Positions 24,016 through 35,636 of a stretch of 64,000 nucleotides of DNA are shown in pieces. Source of the stretch: Aurifilum marmelostoma (taxonomy: Eukaryota > Ascomycota > Sordariomycetes > Diaporthales > Cryphonectriaceae); NCBI GenBank assembly GCA_027559495.1, contig JAMXSV010000026.1, positions 1,302,001 through 1,366,000 on the forward strand, read 5' to 3'. Each line of letters opens with the position of its first letter. The stretch's first letter is position 1. Under the pieces are notes generated by a model. It saw nothing but the letters and a program-made list of their open reading frames with translations. It made no database searches and was not told where the DNA came from. The position numbers were made by a program, and so were the translations under genes.

Positions 24016-24803
24016 CTTCACAGAACCGGATGTGTGCTAGATGGGCTGGGAGAAGCTGATGGGTCAAGCTGATTTCTTGCTTGGTCAGTTTGTCAGTCTG
24101 GAAGTTGCATTGCAAGTGCAGGCAGTCAGTCATGTAACTGGAGCTTTCTCTGCTGCTGCCGCCGGGTGTGTAAGCTTAGGCAGGCTTGCCGCTGTAGCAG
24201 TCAAGTCTACAGTGGGTAGGAGAAGGATCACAGCGGGAGCTGTGCAGCTGGGCTAGGGCCTGGGTGGGCCCGCTCACCCTGTCTGCCATGCATCAAACTT
24301 GGCTTGGCCTAGCCTGGGCAGGCATTGCTGGTCGACCCTCAGGAACTTCAGCATGCCCTAATACTCCAACAAACCTTCGCGTTCTGCCATCGCTGTTGAA
24401 AAAGGACAACACCACCAGGCGATATAAACCCCCACCAGCCCAGGATGTCTGGCATGCCTTTTTGAACAACAATAACATTTCCAATCACTTGAAAATCTTT
24501 CATGTTCTGTCGCTTGCTCTTTACTCCCAAGCATGCATCTCAACATTTCTTGATCAACCACCCTTCGGGATCGAGTCCGGAGTTATCACGACTGCTCATT
24601 TTCGGAGTATTCTCATCATCGCCTTACATCGCTGCTGTTGGCGTGATACTCAACAAATAGCTCTCGCCCTCTCACAGAGAGTCCTGGCCTCCCAAAAAAA
24701 AAAAAAAAAAAAAACTTCATCCCTTGGTCTCAGCCACATCCCCACAACATTGACAAACCTCCTCAACATACCAAGAATTTGTTCCTTCTGAGAGACACTT
24801 GAA
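24016..24803. other. Divergent promoter region (PAC4 / N-methyltransferase)
   Basis: 788 bp shared by two divergent genes. A 21-base poly-A run at 24694-24714 lies about 90 nt upstream of the plus-strand ATG. An open frame at 24264-24791 ends in lysines encoded by this run and looks like untranslated leader, not a gene. Confidence 0.6.
24694..24714. repeat. Poly-A tract, 21 bases
   Basis: Mononucleotide run in the leader of the N-methyltransferase gene. Such dA/dT tracts are common nucleosome-disfavouring promoter elements. Confidence 0.9.
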
Positions 24804-26166
24804 ATGGCTTCTCAGCAGGAGCCTACTGACGAGAATGCCTGGCAGGGCATTGACAAGACTGTTGATGACCCAGAGGAGGCCAGAGTCATGTTCTGTGCTC
24901 TTGACTCCTTCATGTCAGTACACATACACATCAGACGAGACTACCGTCCCATCTTTGACTTCACTGTCATCACCTGGGCCTTCTTTTCCTCTCTGTGTCT
25001 CTTCCCTCTTGAATTATACGTACTGACAACCCCACAGGCAGTATGGAAAGGTTGCACACTTCAACTGCACCCATCTGCGCCGTCAATCATTCTACGCCCT
25101 GCCCGAAGCTCACTGGAAGATGCTCGCCGCTCCGCCTTTCAGCTACCTCGAAACCCTGGACAGGGTCGACGCGGCTGTTGACTCCAACGCCGAGCTGGCC
25201 CGGAGTATCGCCAAGCACGGAATGCGGAGCTTCCAGGTCTGCGAGCCGAACCAGGAGGGCGAGTTTCGCATGCCTGATCAGTGGGTGGGCGTCGCTAAGT
25301 ACGGCGACATCGACAAGGCGCGGAGTACCCTTCGTCAATTTTACCGCGACTGGTCTGCCGAGGGGGCCGAGGAGCGTGAGACCAGCTACGCTCCCATCAA
25401 GCAGGCACTGGCCGCCGAGCGCGCCAAAAAGCCCGATGTTGAGCATCTCAACGTCCTGGTCCCAGGCGCCGGCCTGGCCCGACTCGTCTTCGACCTGACC
25501 CTGGACGGCTACGACGCGGAGGGGAACGAGATCTCCTATCACCAGCTCATTGCCTCCTCCTATATCCTCAACTATGTTCAGTCCGCCGGCCAGCACACAA
25601 TCTATCCGTGGGTGCACACCTTCTCCAACCACAAGACCCGCGAGCGCCATCTCGAGGGCTATAAGATCCCCGACATCCACCCGGCCACGGCCATGTCGGC
25701 AGCCCAGGGTGTCGGCACCATGTCCATGTGCGCGGCGGACTTCCTATGCCTGTATAGTGATGCGGAGCACAAGGACACCTACGACGCCGTGGCCTCTGTC
25801 TTCTTCCTCGACACCGCACCCAACCTGATCCGCTACCTCGAGACCATCTACAGCTGCCTCAAGCCCGGCGGCGTGCTCATCAACATCGGTCCCCTACTGT
25901 GGCACTTCGAGAATAACGCTCCCGGAAACCACGGCCACGACGATGACGGCGACGGCGAGCACGACGCCAACAACTCGTCGGGCGTTGCAGACCCGGGCAG
26001 CTTCGAGCTGTCCGCCGACGAGGTGATGGCCCTCGTCCAGGGCGTCGGCTTTGTGGTCGAGAAGGTCGAGTCCAACATCAAGGCTCCGTACATCCAGGAC
26101 CAGCAGTCCATGCTGCAGACCATCTACTACGCCACATTCTGGGTGGCTCGCAAGCCTGCTGTCTGA
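24804..26166 (+). CDS. Carnosine N-methyltransferase family protein (N2227-like)
   Basis: Two exons, 24804-24913 and 25038-26166. The intron (24914-25037) has a GTCAGT donor, a TACTGAC branch site and a CACAG acceptor, and splits the codon at phase 2. The product is 412 residues. It matches the N2227/UPF0586 family of SAM-dependent methyltransferases, whose animal and yeast members methylate carnosine or histidine-containing substrates. Visible marks are the AHWKMLAAPP segment, the SAM loop LVPGAGLARL (about residues 177-186), NEISYHQL, the MSMCAADFLCLY block and the closing FFLDTAPN...YLETI and GGVLINIGPLLWHF motifs. A poly-acidic/Asn insertion (about residues 307-325) interrupts the region after WHF. 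The physiological substrate in fungi is uncertain. Confidence 0.92.
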
Positions 26167-27024
26167 CCTCGAGGGTCATGAAAGTCAATGGCGAAGAAGA
26201 CGGCGCTCTTGTTTGATCTCTTGTACAACCCATGTCATTCCACCACCTGCATCTGCGCTGGGAAACAAAAAAAAAAAGGAATTGGTAATTTACAGCATCA
26301 GGGTCCGGTGCAAGTCGGCGGCGGCTTGGAGTACAATCTTGGTCATGGCAGGGCAACACTCTGCAGGATTTTTATGGAGATGATAATGGCGAACGACTTA
26401 CCCTGGAAGTTACCCTGACGCGCTACGAACCTGTCCACGTGTCGACCCACGGGGAACCGCTACTTGAGTTGAGCAGCGCGTTGTGAGCCCCGCTCGGTGA
26501 CTCGACTTGATAAAGTCTACAACTTTTGTGCTTTCTAATTCGGACTAATGTTGCTCTGGTCAACATCGGAATAGCAAGAGAAATCCAGATCTTCAACAAT
26601 GGTCTAGGCGGTGTTAGGATCGAGATGTGCCCACTGTTAACAGTGGTAAGGTCATGTATGCAAGGGGTTCAACTTGGGTCGGTTGTACATTGTTGAGCAT
26701 CGATTTGAATGGATCCGACTCTGCATAGCGCGTGCGCATCAAGCTGAAGGCGTTTGCGGATAGATGAGACGAGATCCAGGCTCGGCACACAGATAAATGC
26801 CTCTACTAATTATATTGAGCTAGAGCCTCGAAAAGGCCTATCAAGGCTTTGGTTTTCTTTTCTCACCTTGCAAATAAGAAACAATGCACATGTCCTATGA
26901 TATTCCTTAGTACACGCGCGTGAACACACTCTGTTTCAGTGATGATGTATACACATATCGATGTGCATCATTCCTCTCCTACTACCTTTCCTTTCTACTT
27001 CCCTCGAACCTCCTCCCCTTCCCC
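26167..27024. other. Convergent intergenic region, no supported gene
   Basis: Holds the 3' UTRs of the methyltransferase (+) and the short-chain dehydrogenase (-). An A11 run lies at about 26268-26278. Nothing else is seen. Confidence 0.55.
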
Positions 27025-27987
27025 TCACAAGTGCGAGTCACCAGCAGCTGACAAATCTCCTCTATGCCACACTGCACCACCGTCCACAGCAATCGCCTCG
27101 GCATTTACGTGGCTCCCAGCCCTGCTGCACAGATACACCACCACCCCGGCAATATCCTCTGGCTTGCCCAGCCTCCGCATAGGGTTCAGATCCGCAAACT
27201 TCTTCTGCCCCCCGCTCAGCTCCAGCAGCCCCGAGCTCATCTTGGTCGGGAAGAACCCCGGGCAGATACTATTCACGGTGATGTGCCGCGGCCCCAACTC
27301 CACAGCCAAGTTTCGCCCCAGGTGGATCACGGCCGCCTTGCTCGCCGAGTACCCAAAGGTAGCCTGCTTCCCCAGGGTGCCGACGCCCAGGCCCGCAACC
27401 GAAGCGGTGATCAGGACCCTGCTCGGGTCCGCGACCGAGGCGCGCGCCTGCAGCAGCGGGGCAAACAGCCGCACCGTGTTGAAGACGGCGCGCACGTTGA
27501 GGTCGAGGACTTTGGCGATGGCGGCGTCCGGGTGCGTGTCAAAGGCCTCGCCCCACGTGGCGCCTGCGTTGGCCAGCAGGATGTCGACGTGGTCTGTGTG
27601 GCGGCGCACGCCGTCGACCAGGGCCTCGACGCCGGCCTCGGTGGCGCTGTCGGCGGGGAGGGGGGATGGCGACGCTGCCTTGGGGCAGGCCTGGGAGGGC
27701 GTTGAGGGCCGTGGCGGCTTCTTCGCAGGCTTTAGCCTTGCGGGAGGAGATGAAGACCTTGGTACAGCCTGCTTGAAGGAGGCTGTTGTTTTTGTGGCGG
27801 AGAGAAGTGCAGGATGTGTTAGCTTGGTTGGTGGCTACTTATTTCATCTATGGCGAGGTCTGGAGGCTTTGATGGCTTACGCTGAGGCTGCTGATAGGCC
27901 GAGTCCACGTGAACCTCCGGTGACGACGGCGACCTTGCCCTTGAGACTGAAAAGGGATGGAAAGTCTTCGAGCTTGTGGTCCTCCAT
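27025..27987 (-). pseudogene. Short-chain dehydrogenase/reductase, frameshifted as given
   Basis: Two exons on the minus strand: 27987-27881 and 27782-27025, intron with GTAAGC donor and CAG acceptor (phase 2). It is an SDR of the RhlG/3-oxoacyl-ACP-reductase-like type. The nucleotide-binding motif TGGSRGLGL lies near residue 25. LLANAG, the catalytic YSASK with the upstream Ser (LITASVAG), and NSICPGFFPTKM follow. The frame breaks at a C6 run (minus strand, 27665-27660): the frame carrying SRKAKACEEAATALNALPG ends there and the following ADSATEAGVEAL lies in another frame. One missing C would restore a normal SDR of about 285 residues. It may be a homopolymer error in the assembly or a real lesion; every other motif is intact, which favours error or a very recent mutation. 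Confidence 0.85.
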
Positions 27988-29183
27988 GTTTTTCGTTGTT
28001 GGTGTCAAAGTGTCTTGATAAATGTATGCCACTCTCAAATGTCGAATGGAAAAAGAGATATCTATTTTATAAACGGAGGTCAGTCTCAGGGTCTCGTGTG
28101 AGAGACGATTCTATCTATGGCTGTTGTCATGAACCTCGACATGACGAGAGACTCACTGAGAAGAGTTGAGTACGTAGTGTTCGTACTCTTGGCGTTAGAA
28201 ACCGACGGTGTAGATCTAGGAAATTGATGAAGGAAGAGACACACACAGACTAATCAATATGTCCAGAGAGAGAAAAAGACAAGAAGACACAGGTCAGTCC
28301 AAATCGCCTTAAATTGTCCTTCCGGCGGAGAAGGAGTGACACTCAAGCTTTCCCCGGGCCGGAGGTGGAGCAACGGCTGTGACGCTGCGATCTGCGGGGA
28401 GGAAACAACAAGCCGAGGCTCGGTCCATCCGCTGTGCAAGGGTTAAAAGCCACTGGTTCGTTGGGGAAGGAGCGATAGTATATACTGCCAGTAGCAGCAT
28501 CTTTTTACTTCCTTTTTTTTCTTCTCTGCCTGGTGTTGACCCGCCAGGGCATGTGCACTCATCCATCATCTATTGACGGCCGTGCTGTGGAGATGTTGTC
28601 AAGCCTGCTTTCATCATTATCTAGGTGCGTCAGGATGTAGGAAAATTGACCGATTCTGCAGGTTCACCAGAGCTTCACGGAGGTCCATCAAGTATGCGCT
28701 GGCTAGCCATCACTTCTCAAGAGCTCTCGTATGTATCTGAAGCAGTAAAACGGTAGAAATTATCTTAGATCAATGGCAAATGACGATACTCGAGAGATCC
28801 AGCCTTATATTTCCGGCTTTAAGTTACTCTTAGGCCCCGACCTCAGGTCGGAGTGATATGGGACGTTAGCTAGACCTCCTTACTTGATGGTTCAAATCTT
28901 TTTTTTTTATTTTTAAAAAAAAACACACTCATTGTGATTCCATACTCCTTGCCTTGATATGCGATCTGTACGCAATGGATATCTCTCCTGTTTGCCGGTA
29001 CCCTCGCTCTTTAAATGCCCAAGACTATAATAATACAATTGTGGGTTTTTTTTGTCCAATCTGTCTTCGTCATCGCGATTTCGCCTTTCCGTGGAAATCG
29101 TGCTTGCCGGCTTCCACGAAGGAAAAGGAAAGGGGGAGAAAAAAAAAATGAAAAAAAGAAGAAAAAAAAAAAAAAACTAGCTC
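27988..29183. other. Intergenic region between SDR and HERP-like genes
   Basis: SDR promoter on the minus strand, then about 1 kb without a supported gene. T and A runs abut at 28899-28921, and an A-rich tract lies at 29128-29176, just past the stop codon of the HERP-like gene (U-rich in its mRNA sense). Confidence 0.5.
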
Positions 29184-31562
29184 TCAAGACGCGGCAACAG
29201 GTTGCTGGTGCTGTTCCGTTCCATCATTACCAGTGGGCGGAGCATCGCCGTCCTGAACTTCACCCACGTCTCCAGCAGTATCCTGCTGAGCTTCTTCCGC
29301 GCCCCCAGCAGCGCCCTGTTCCCCGTGACCCGTGGTCTCCGGCGCTTGAGACTCGGCAGCTAGACGCTCCCTTTCTTCGCGTCGTAATTGCTCAGCTTGC
29401 TCGGCTGCCTCCTGCCGTTCCCGCTCTCTGCGTGCCTCGGCCTCGAGGCGAGCAATGTGCCGCTCGGCAACTCCGGGCAGGATGCTGGCTAGGAGCAGAA
29501 GGCTGGCCCTCTCGATCCTGCGTATCTGGTCAAGCAGCCAGTTTGCGTTTCGCTCTCTGCGCTGCTCCATGAGCCGGGCAGCAGCTTGCGCCGGGTCCGG
29601 CTCGCCATGATGTCGTCCGGCCTGTGGGTTAGTATTATTATCGTCGCCGTGGTCGGTGTTGTTGCCACCCTCCTGAGCGGGCGCTGCATTGTCCCTCCTC
29701 TCGGGGCCTGCAAAAGGGATCAAGCCCTCAAGATGTTGCCGCACGGGCTGGAACAAATCATTCGCCAGCCCGTTGAAGAGTCCCGTGTTGACGAGAAACA
29801 CGGCTGTCGCCAGGGACATAATGATGAACCAGCGCGTCCAGCTGGTGTTTGCTGACGTAAACCACCACACGAACACGGCCAGCCTGATCAGCAGCCAGAC
29901 ATGAGGCCACAGCGCGGCGAGCAGGGCAGCGACCAGATTACCTTCAGGATTGGCCGCATGCATGTGTACAGCACCTGGGGCTAGCGGCTGGACCCGTGCC
30001 TGCGGCTGCTGCTGGCCTGCCGGGTGCTGTGCGGCAGCAGGCCCTTGGTACGTATTGACGCGTATGTTGCCGCCTTGTTGCGGTGCCTGCTGAGCAGCGT
30101 GCTGCTGGGCTGGTGCCGGGCTACCGCCAGCATGGGACTGGGCGGGAGCTTGGGCTTGTTGAAGCCCTGGGACGGCTCGCGACAGCGGCGGGAGATATGG
30201 CCCGGACACCATAGGTCCCATGATGGTGTGCGAATGCTGGACACGCGGGACCGGCAGGAGAGTTGTGTAGTACATCTCTGCAGCACCGTTCAGGAGCAGT
30301 GCCCGAGGCCCCTGCGGCGAGTTTAGGATGTACACCTCGGGCCGGCTCGGAGTGGGCGTGCCATTCGCTTGTGCCAGGGGGTTCTCGCGGCTCGGCGTTC
30401 TCGTGCGTTCAGGTGTAGCTGTCGTGCTGTGGGGGGCCGCAGAGGCGGGTCTCCAAGGCACGGTAACGCCTGGTGTTTGCATGGGCGGCATTTGACCATT
30501 CCGGTGCAGGTGCCCCAGGTGCATCGTTGCGGGGTTGTGTGCATGTCTGTTCATGGCCTCGGTCATCAACGCTGTCGCCGCCGCCGTCGCCCGGGCCACA
30601 TCAGCATCATTATTCCTCGACGTGGTTCCCTCGTTTTCTGGCGTGAGGGAGTCTAGGCCTGACACGCCCGCATTGCCCGGCTGCGAATTTGATCGAGAAG
30701 ATATATAGTGAAACTGGCCATCGGGGCCGAGATATGTCGTGCTCTGTGCCGTAAGACGCCAGTTTTCACCGCCCGGGCCGACAGAGGTGCCTCCTCTCGC
30801 CTGACCTGGAGGAGTCGCACCCATCCGTTGCTGCTGGTTGATTTGCTGCTGCACCCGGTTTAAACTATCAAAGTGGTGCTGCAGATCGTTTGGGTTCGGA
30901 AAGTACTGCTGCAGCCGATTTATATGATCAAGATGCGGCTGCAGATCGTTCGTGGAGGGCATGTGCTGCTGCATCTCCTGGTGTTGGGCAGGGAATCTCG
31001 ATGGGTTGACCGGGTGCGCCCGGAACCCCTGGGGCCCCAGATGGGGCGGGAGATGATGATGACCGCCTTGGAGTTCGGGAGGCGAGATGGGTTGTGAGGT
31101 AGGGCGAGCCAGCGATGCGTCCTGACTAGGAGGCGCCGTGGAAGGGCTTGGAGAAGGGCCATGATCCTGAGCTTCACGGATGACCAGGTGTACGACAAAC
31201 TGATCGGTGTCGCGGATCTACCACGGCGGGCTGCGTCAGCAAGAGAATGCGAGATGCGGGCGAGACACGACAAGGTTACTCACACGCTGCTCGCCTAGCA
31301 CCTGGAGTAAGGTGTCTTGCTCCCTGGCCAGTAATTTTCCCTGGTGTATCAGTCGCTGTCGCTCGTTTGTCGGCCTTGACCGCAGGGCATCGCGGATCTT
31401 CCCCTTGAGCTCTCCAACGGTCGTTGAGGCCGGGAGGCCGGAGAATCTAGGCGACTCGTCCACACTCGGAGAGGGCGAGAGGATGGAGATGTTGACAGAG
31501 AGCTCCTCTGGAGGAGAGTGGGGAGGACCAGCTGCTGACGAGGACCCCGTCTCGTCAGCCAT
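29184..31562 (-). CDS. Ubiquitin-domain ER membrane protein (HERP/Usa1-like)
   Basis: Two exons on the minus strand, 31562-31284 and 31217-29184, joined at phase 0 (GTGAGT donor, GGTAG acceptor), giving about 770 residues. The N-terminus carries a ubiquitin-like fold: LSVNISIL, then TVGELKGKIRDAL, RQRLIHQGKLL and, across the junction, FVVHLVIRE. A long Gln/Pro/Ser-rich linker follows. Two hydrophobic spans lie near residues 522-546 (ALWPHVWLLIRLAVFVWWF) and 552-572 (WFIIMSLATAVFLVNTGLF). The tail is a charged coiled-coil-like segment rich in Glu/Arg/Ala. This order (UBL, linker, paired membrane helices) is that of HERP and yeast Usa1, which scaffold the Hrd1 ubiquitin ligase in ER-associated degradation. 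Orthology is inferred from architecture and the membrane block. The ATG at 31562 is the first in frame. Confidence 0.82.
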
Positions 31563-32710
31563 CGCAGAGCAGAGGAACACGGTTTTGATGGCTAGATCAG
31601 GCTGAGATGACGTTGCCTATGTCCTAGTGCACGAGGGGCAGCTTCAGATTCCCTCTCTGTTTTGTTTTCTTGTCGTGGAGCTGGAGGGAGGCGAGGAGGT
31701 CTGTTACAAATCCTAGTAGGTGTCAAGTGGAAATGATTAATCCCATTCTAGCAGAGATGCCTGAAAGGCGTTTGGGCGTTTGAGAAAAAGAGAGACAGCC
31801 CCCAAATGTTACACAGTGGGGACGGTATGGTGGGAAACGAGGCGCTATTCAGCACCTGCAGTGCCTGCCATGGCGATCAGGCCAGGTAAGCTACATTCCA
31901 GGGCTCACTGAGGGTTATTACCAAGTATGGCGTTTGACAGGGCGTGGGTGCTAGGACCTTCCCAGGGTAGGGTTTTCGGGATGGAGCAGCCCGCGGGTCA
32001 GGGTCAGGTACCAACCGTAAATGCCACGGCAAGCACGGCAAGAAGCATGTAAACAGAACTCAGGTACTCTGGTACTCTGATACCACCCAATCCAAATCCC
32101 CTGGCACTAGGCCCCTCTGCATGTCGGAGCCTGAAGTCAACCAAATTACCTCTTCAGTATGTAATATCTCAGATCAGCCAATCCCCGTTCGCTCCTGTTG
32201 TAGAGACACAAACTCTCCAGTCTGGCATTCTCTCGCATCTTGATCAATATGAGAGAACATGTACTCAGCACAGCATCTCCCCTCTCATTGTGTCCCAGTG
32301 GCCAGGTCCCTAGACTCGGCCCGGGGTGTGCCAGGGCCGAGGTTGGCAGTTGACCAGCAGGAAGCCATAGCTTTACCAAAGACGTCATACCAATTGAGCC
32401 TTCTACCCTGCTGCCAAGCTACCGCATACAAACGCAGATAGAGAGTAAGTTTAAACCTGTTCCTCCTTGACTGCCAACCACACCCTCCCACGCGCTGTCT
32501 GTCAGTATAGATCATATCAGACTACAGAGTACGCGTTCCGGAAAGATCGGAACAACTGAATTCTCACCGCAGTAGAGACCCCTGATCGTACGATGGGTCG
32601 ATGGGTCTTTTAACCCGCCGATATCGATAAGACTCTGTCACAAGGGAAATTTTCCAGCCCACACAGCCGACTCCCCCATCTCCGCGAGCCCCAGCTTTTG
32701 TCCTGAGCTC
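31563..32710. other. Divergent promoter region (HERP-like / PSD), no supported gene
   Basis: 1.1 kb between divergent genes. CCAGGTA/AGGTAC-type short motifs recur (31881, 32009, 32063). No domain-bearing open frame is present. Confidence 0.5.
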
Positions 32711-34432
32711 ATGATGGCTTCCATGTCCAGGCTCGGCAGCAGCCTCGTGCGAAGTGCTCTCCTCGATGAGTCGCCTGCCGCCCTCCGATGTCCAACCTGT
32801 CTACAGCGACAGGCGCTCTTCCAGACAGGGAGGCCGAGACAGCCTCTTTCCCCACAGACCGCCGGCCAACAGCAGCTGATCACCCACGGCAACGGCGGCC
32901 GTCGTTTCTACTCCCAGCAGTCTCAGCACCGGCCCAGGTTCTCGTCGCGATTGCGGATGGCATTGGGCAGGTCTCGGACTGAGTGGTACTTCATCCCCGT
33001 CGGGGTCGGCATAGGGTTCCTGGGCCTTGTCCAGGGCTATAAGGTTTATACTAGGGAGAAGGAGCAGCAAGAGGAAGGGCAAGAGCCAACAACGAAGCCA
33101 CAGAAGCGCCCAAGAATACGACCCGACGGGCCATGGCAGGTTCAGGTCATGTCCACGCTGCCGCTGAAGGCATTGTCCAGACTGTGGGGAAGGTTCAATG
33201 AGGTCGACATTCCCTACTATCTTCGTGTCCCTGGCTTCAAGCTCTACTCTTGGATATTCGGCGTCAAGTGAGTCCGCCCATGTCGCTGTCTGGCGTCCCG
33301 TGGAACACAAACAACTAATTGTAGCATGAAAAGTCTCGATGAGGTCTCCGAGCCCGACCTGCACGTCTACCCTAACCTGGCAGCCTTTTTCTACCGAACC
33401 CTCAAGCCTGGTGCCCGACCGCTCCATCCCGACCCGAATGCTTTGCTATCGCCCTCGGACGGAAAGGTGCTGCAGTTTGGGCAGATAGAAGGTAATGATA
33501 TTGAGCAGGTCAAGGGTATGACCTATAGCATCGACGCCCTCCTGGGCAAGAACACACCAACGCCCAGCCTGAGATCCGGCATGAGCACACCATTCAGCGA
33601 GGACGGGACCCCGCCGGAGGAGCAGGAAGCCCAGAAGGATGCCGAGGTAGTCAAGCAGGATGAGGAGTTCGCCCGCGTCAACGGAATTCGCTACACCCTG
33701 CCTGGCCTCTTCTCGGGGGCGGCCATGTCCAAGAACACAGACCGGCCCTCGGACCAGTCGACTGGCGCATCTCCAGCCTCCGTCTCCGAAGTGCGCGCAG
33801 ACCTCGCCCTCGGCGAGCGTCCTTGGTACGACCTTCTGTCCAAGGAGCACCCCACCTCCCTCTACTACGCCGTCATCTACCTCGCTCCGGGCGACTACCA
33901 TCGCTTCCACTCGCCCACGAACTGGGTTGTCGAGCGCAGGCGCCACTTCGCGGGCGAGCTGTACAGCGTGTCGCCCTATCTCCAGCGGACCCTTCCCGGC
34001 CTCTTCACCCTCAACGAGCGCGTGGTGCTCCTCGGCAGGTGGCGTTGGGGTTTCTTCTCCTTCGTCCCGGTTGGTGCGACCAACGTCGGCTCCATCAAGG
34101 TCAATTTTGACCGCGAGCTGAGGACCAACAGCCTCACGACCGACACCGCCGCCGACAGAGCCGCCGAGGAGGCCGCCGCACGCGGCGAGCTGTACACGGG
34201 CTTCTCAGAGGCGACCTACGAGATGGCCAGCCCCGTGCTGGAGGGCCACGCTTTAAGAAGGGGCGAGGAGATGGGCGGGTTCCAGCTGGGCAGCACCATT
34301 GTGCTGGTATTCGAGGCGCCCCTGGGCAAGGAGGATGAGCAGGGTCGACTGCGCGGAGGGTGGAACTGGGGCGTGGAGAAGGGGTCAAAGGTCAAGATGG
34401 GCCAGGCTCTGGGATGGGTAAGCGAGGAATGA
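32711..34432 (+). CDS. psd1: Phosphatidylserine decarboxylase proenzyme, mitochondrial (PSD1 type)
   Basis: Two exons, 32711-33267 and 33325-34432; the 57-nt intron has a GTGAGT donor, an ACTAAT branch site and a GTAG acceptor, phase 2. The product is 554 residues. It converts phosphatidylserine to phosphatidylethanolamine at the mitochondrial inner membrane. The N-terminus is Ser/Arg-rich and Asp-poor, as expected of a presequence, followed by one membrane span (about residues 92-112, FIPVGVGIGFLGLVQGY). The catalytic part holds PNLAAFFYRTLKPGARP, SPSDGK, YYAVIYLAPGDYHRFHSP, and the autocatalytic LGST motif; cleavage before the Ser at about 509 would yield the pyruvoyl alpha subunit. A low-complexity Pro/Glu/Ser insertion between SPSDGK and the APGDYHRF block lengthens the beta subunit. 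Confidence 0.96.
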
Positions 34433-35636
34433 AGAGGCCGTGTGCGGACACGCGAGAGACAGAAACAGGACGGATAAATGTCCATCAGTTCTGGATATCA
34501 TCTGAGAAGTCAGCTGCATATCCATGAAGTGGGAGCAGGCTTTGTGTGGGTTTATACTCTCGTCGAGTGGCATGACTACATATTGCAAATACTCCGGGAA
34601 TTGTACTCCAAAACGATGTTGACTGGACAACACTTGCCGATACGCAAGTTCGGTCGAAGTCAGAGTAAGAAGCACAGTCTATATGTATGTAAAGATGATA
34701 GGCCTTTCAGGCGCAGGCTGACTGCAAAGCATACATTGGGTGCAAAAGCCAGCTTGCAGATTTTATATCACAGGGACATAGCCGGTAGTAACACGCGGCA
34801 CCTTTGCTTGTCCCAACAGCTCAACAGAAGAAATTCAAAGGAACGTGGTGCAAAATGCAGTGGGCTTGACAAGTCTGTGACATGGGAACAGCCATCTCGA
34901 GCGCCAGCGAATCAACTATTGTACAGCTCTGGCGTCATCTGCAAGAAAAATAACGTCTCTGGAAGAATGGGACCGTGATGATTGGGTCAAAACCAGGCCA
35001 AATGTGGATATTGTGGTGGGATCGCTCTGGAGGCGGCGCCAAACCATTTTCCAGTGTGCAGCACAACCAAGTCTCTGAAAAACAATACATCAGTCGACCC
35101 TTCGAATGGCTCGATAATCTTCCTCTCACGAATCTAGTCATGTGCTGCTAACGGGGAACAGCAAATAACACTCGTGAGGATTGCAAAGAAGCAACACCTG
35201 ACAGGCACGTGATCGAACCGACAGCACGGTTTCGGCACCATGACAATGAGTTGGACGATCCCAAATCGGAACCAATTGGTCCTTGATAGGTACTGTCGGA
35301 GTTGCTGCTTTCCTTGAGCGTCACTGAAAGAACAGCAGAAGGTATGGGCCAGTCCACGGCACACATGAACAGCTGGTCGCTTACCCTCCTTCCCCCTCCC
35401 GTGTGGGCAGTGCCATGGCGCCTTCTTCGCTCCATTCTCAGGCGTTCTACTTCTGTTATTTCTTCGGACCTTGCGCCATGGATGCCAATTGTTCGACTTT
35501 TGTCTTCTCTGCATCAATTTCCGACACGCTCGTTCAGGCCGCTATCGTCATCCAAATCCACTCTTCCATATCAACTTTACTCGCAGACATTCGCTGACTT
35601 AGTACCAACTACATACCAATTGGCTATTACGACATC
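34433..35636. other. Intergenic region, no supported gene
   Basis: 3' UTR of the PSD gene and promoter of the next plus-strand gene. Open frames on both strands are short and lack recognisable motifs. Confidence 0.5.

Noticed and set aside
24264..24791. Open frame upstream of the N-methyltransferase gene
   Set aside because: It ends in lysines encoded by the poly-A tract and lies in the promoter/leader region; no domain.
26939..28018. 359-codon plus-strand open frame over the SDR gene
   Set aside because: Antisense of the short-chain dehydrogenase, whose motifs are on the minus strand.
28880..28925. GGTTCAAATC followed by a T run, resembling a tRNA B box and Pol III terminator
   Set aside because: No matching T-arm stem, anticodon arm or acceptor stem can be folded upstream.
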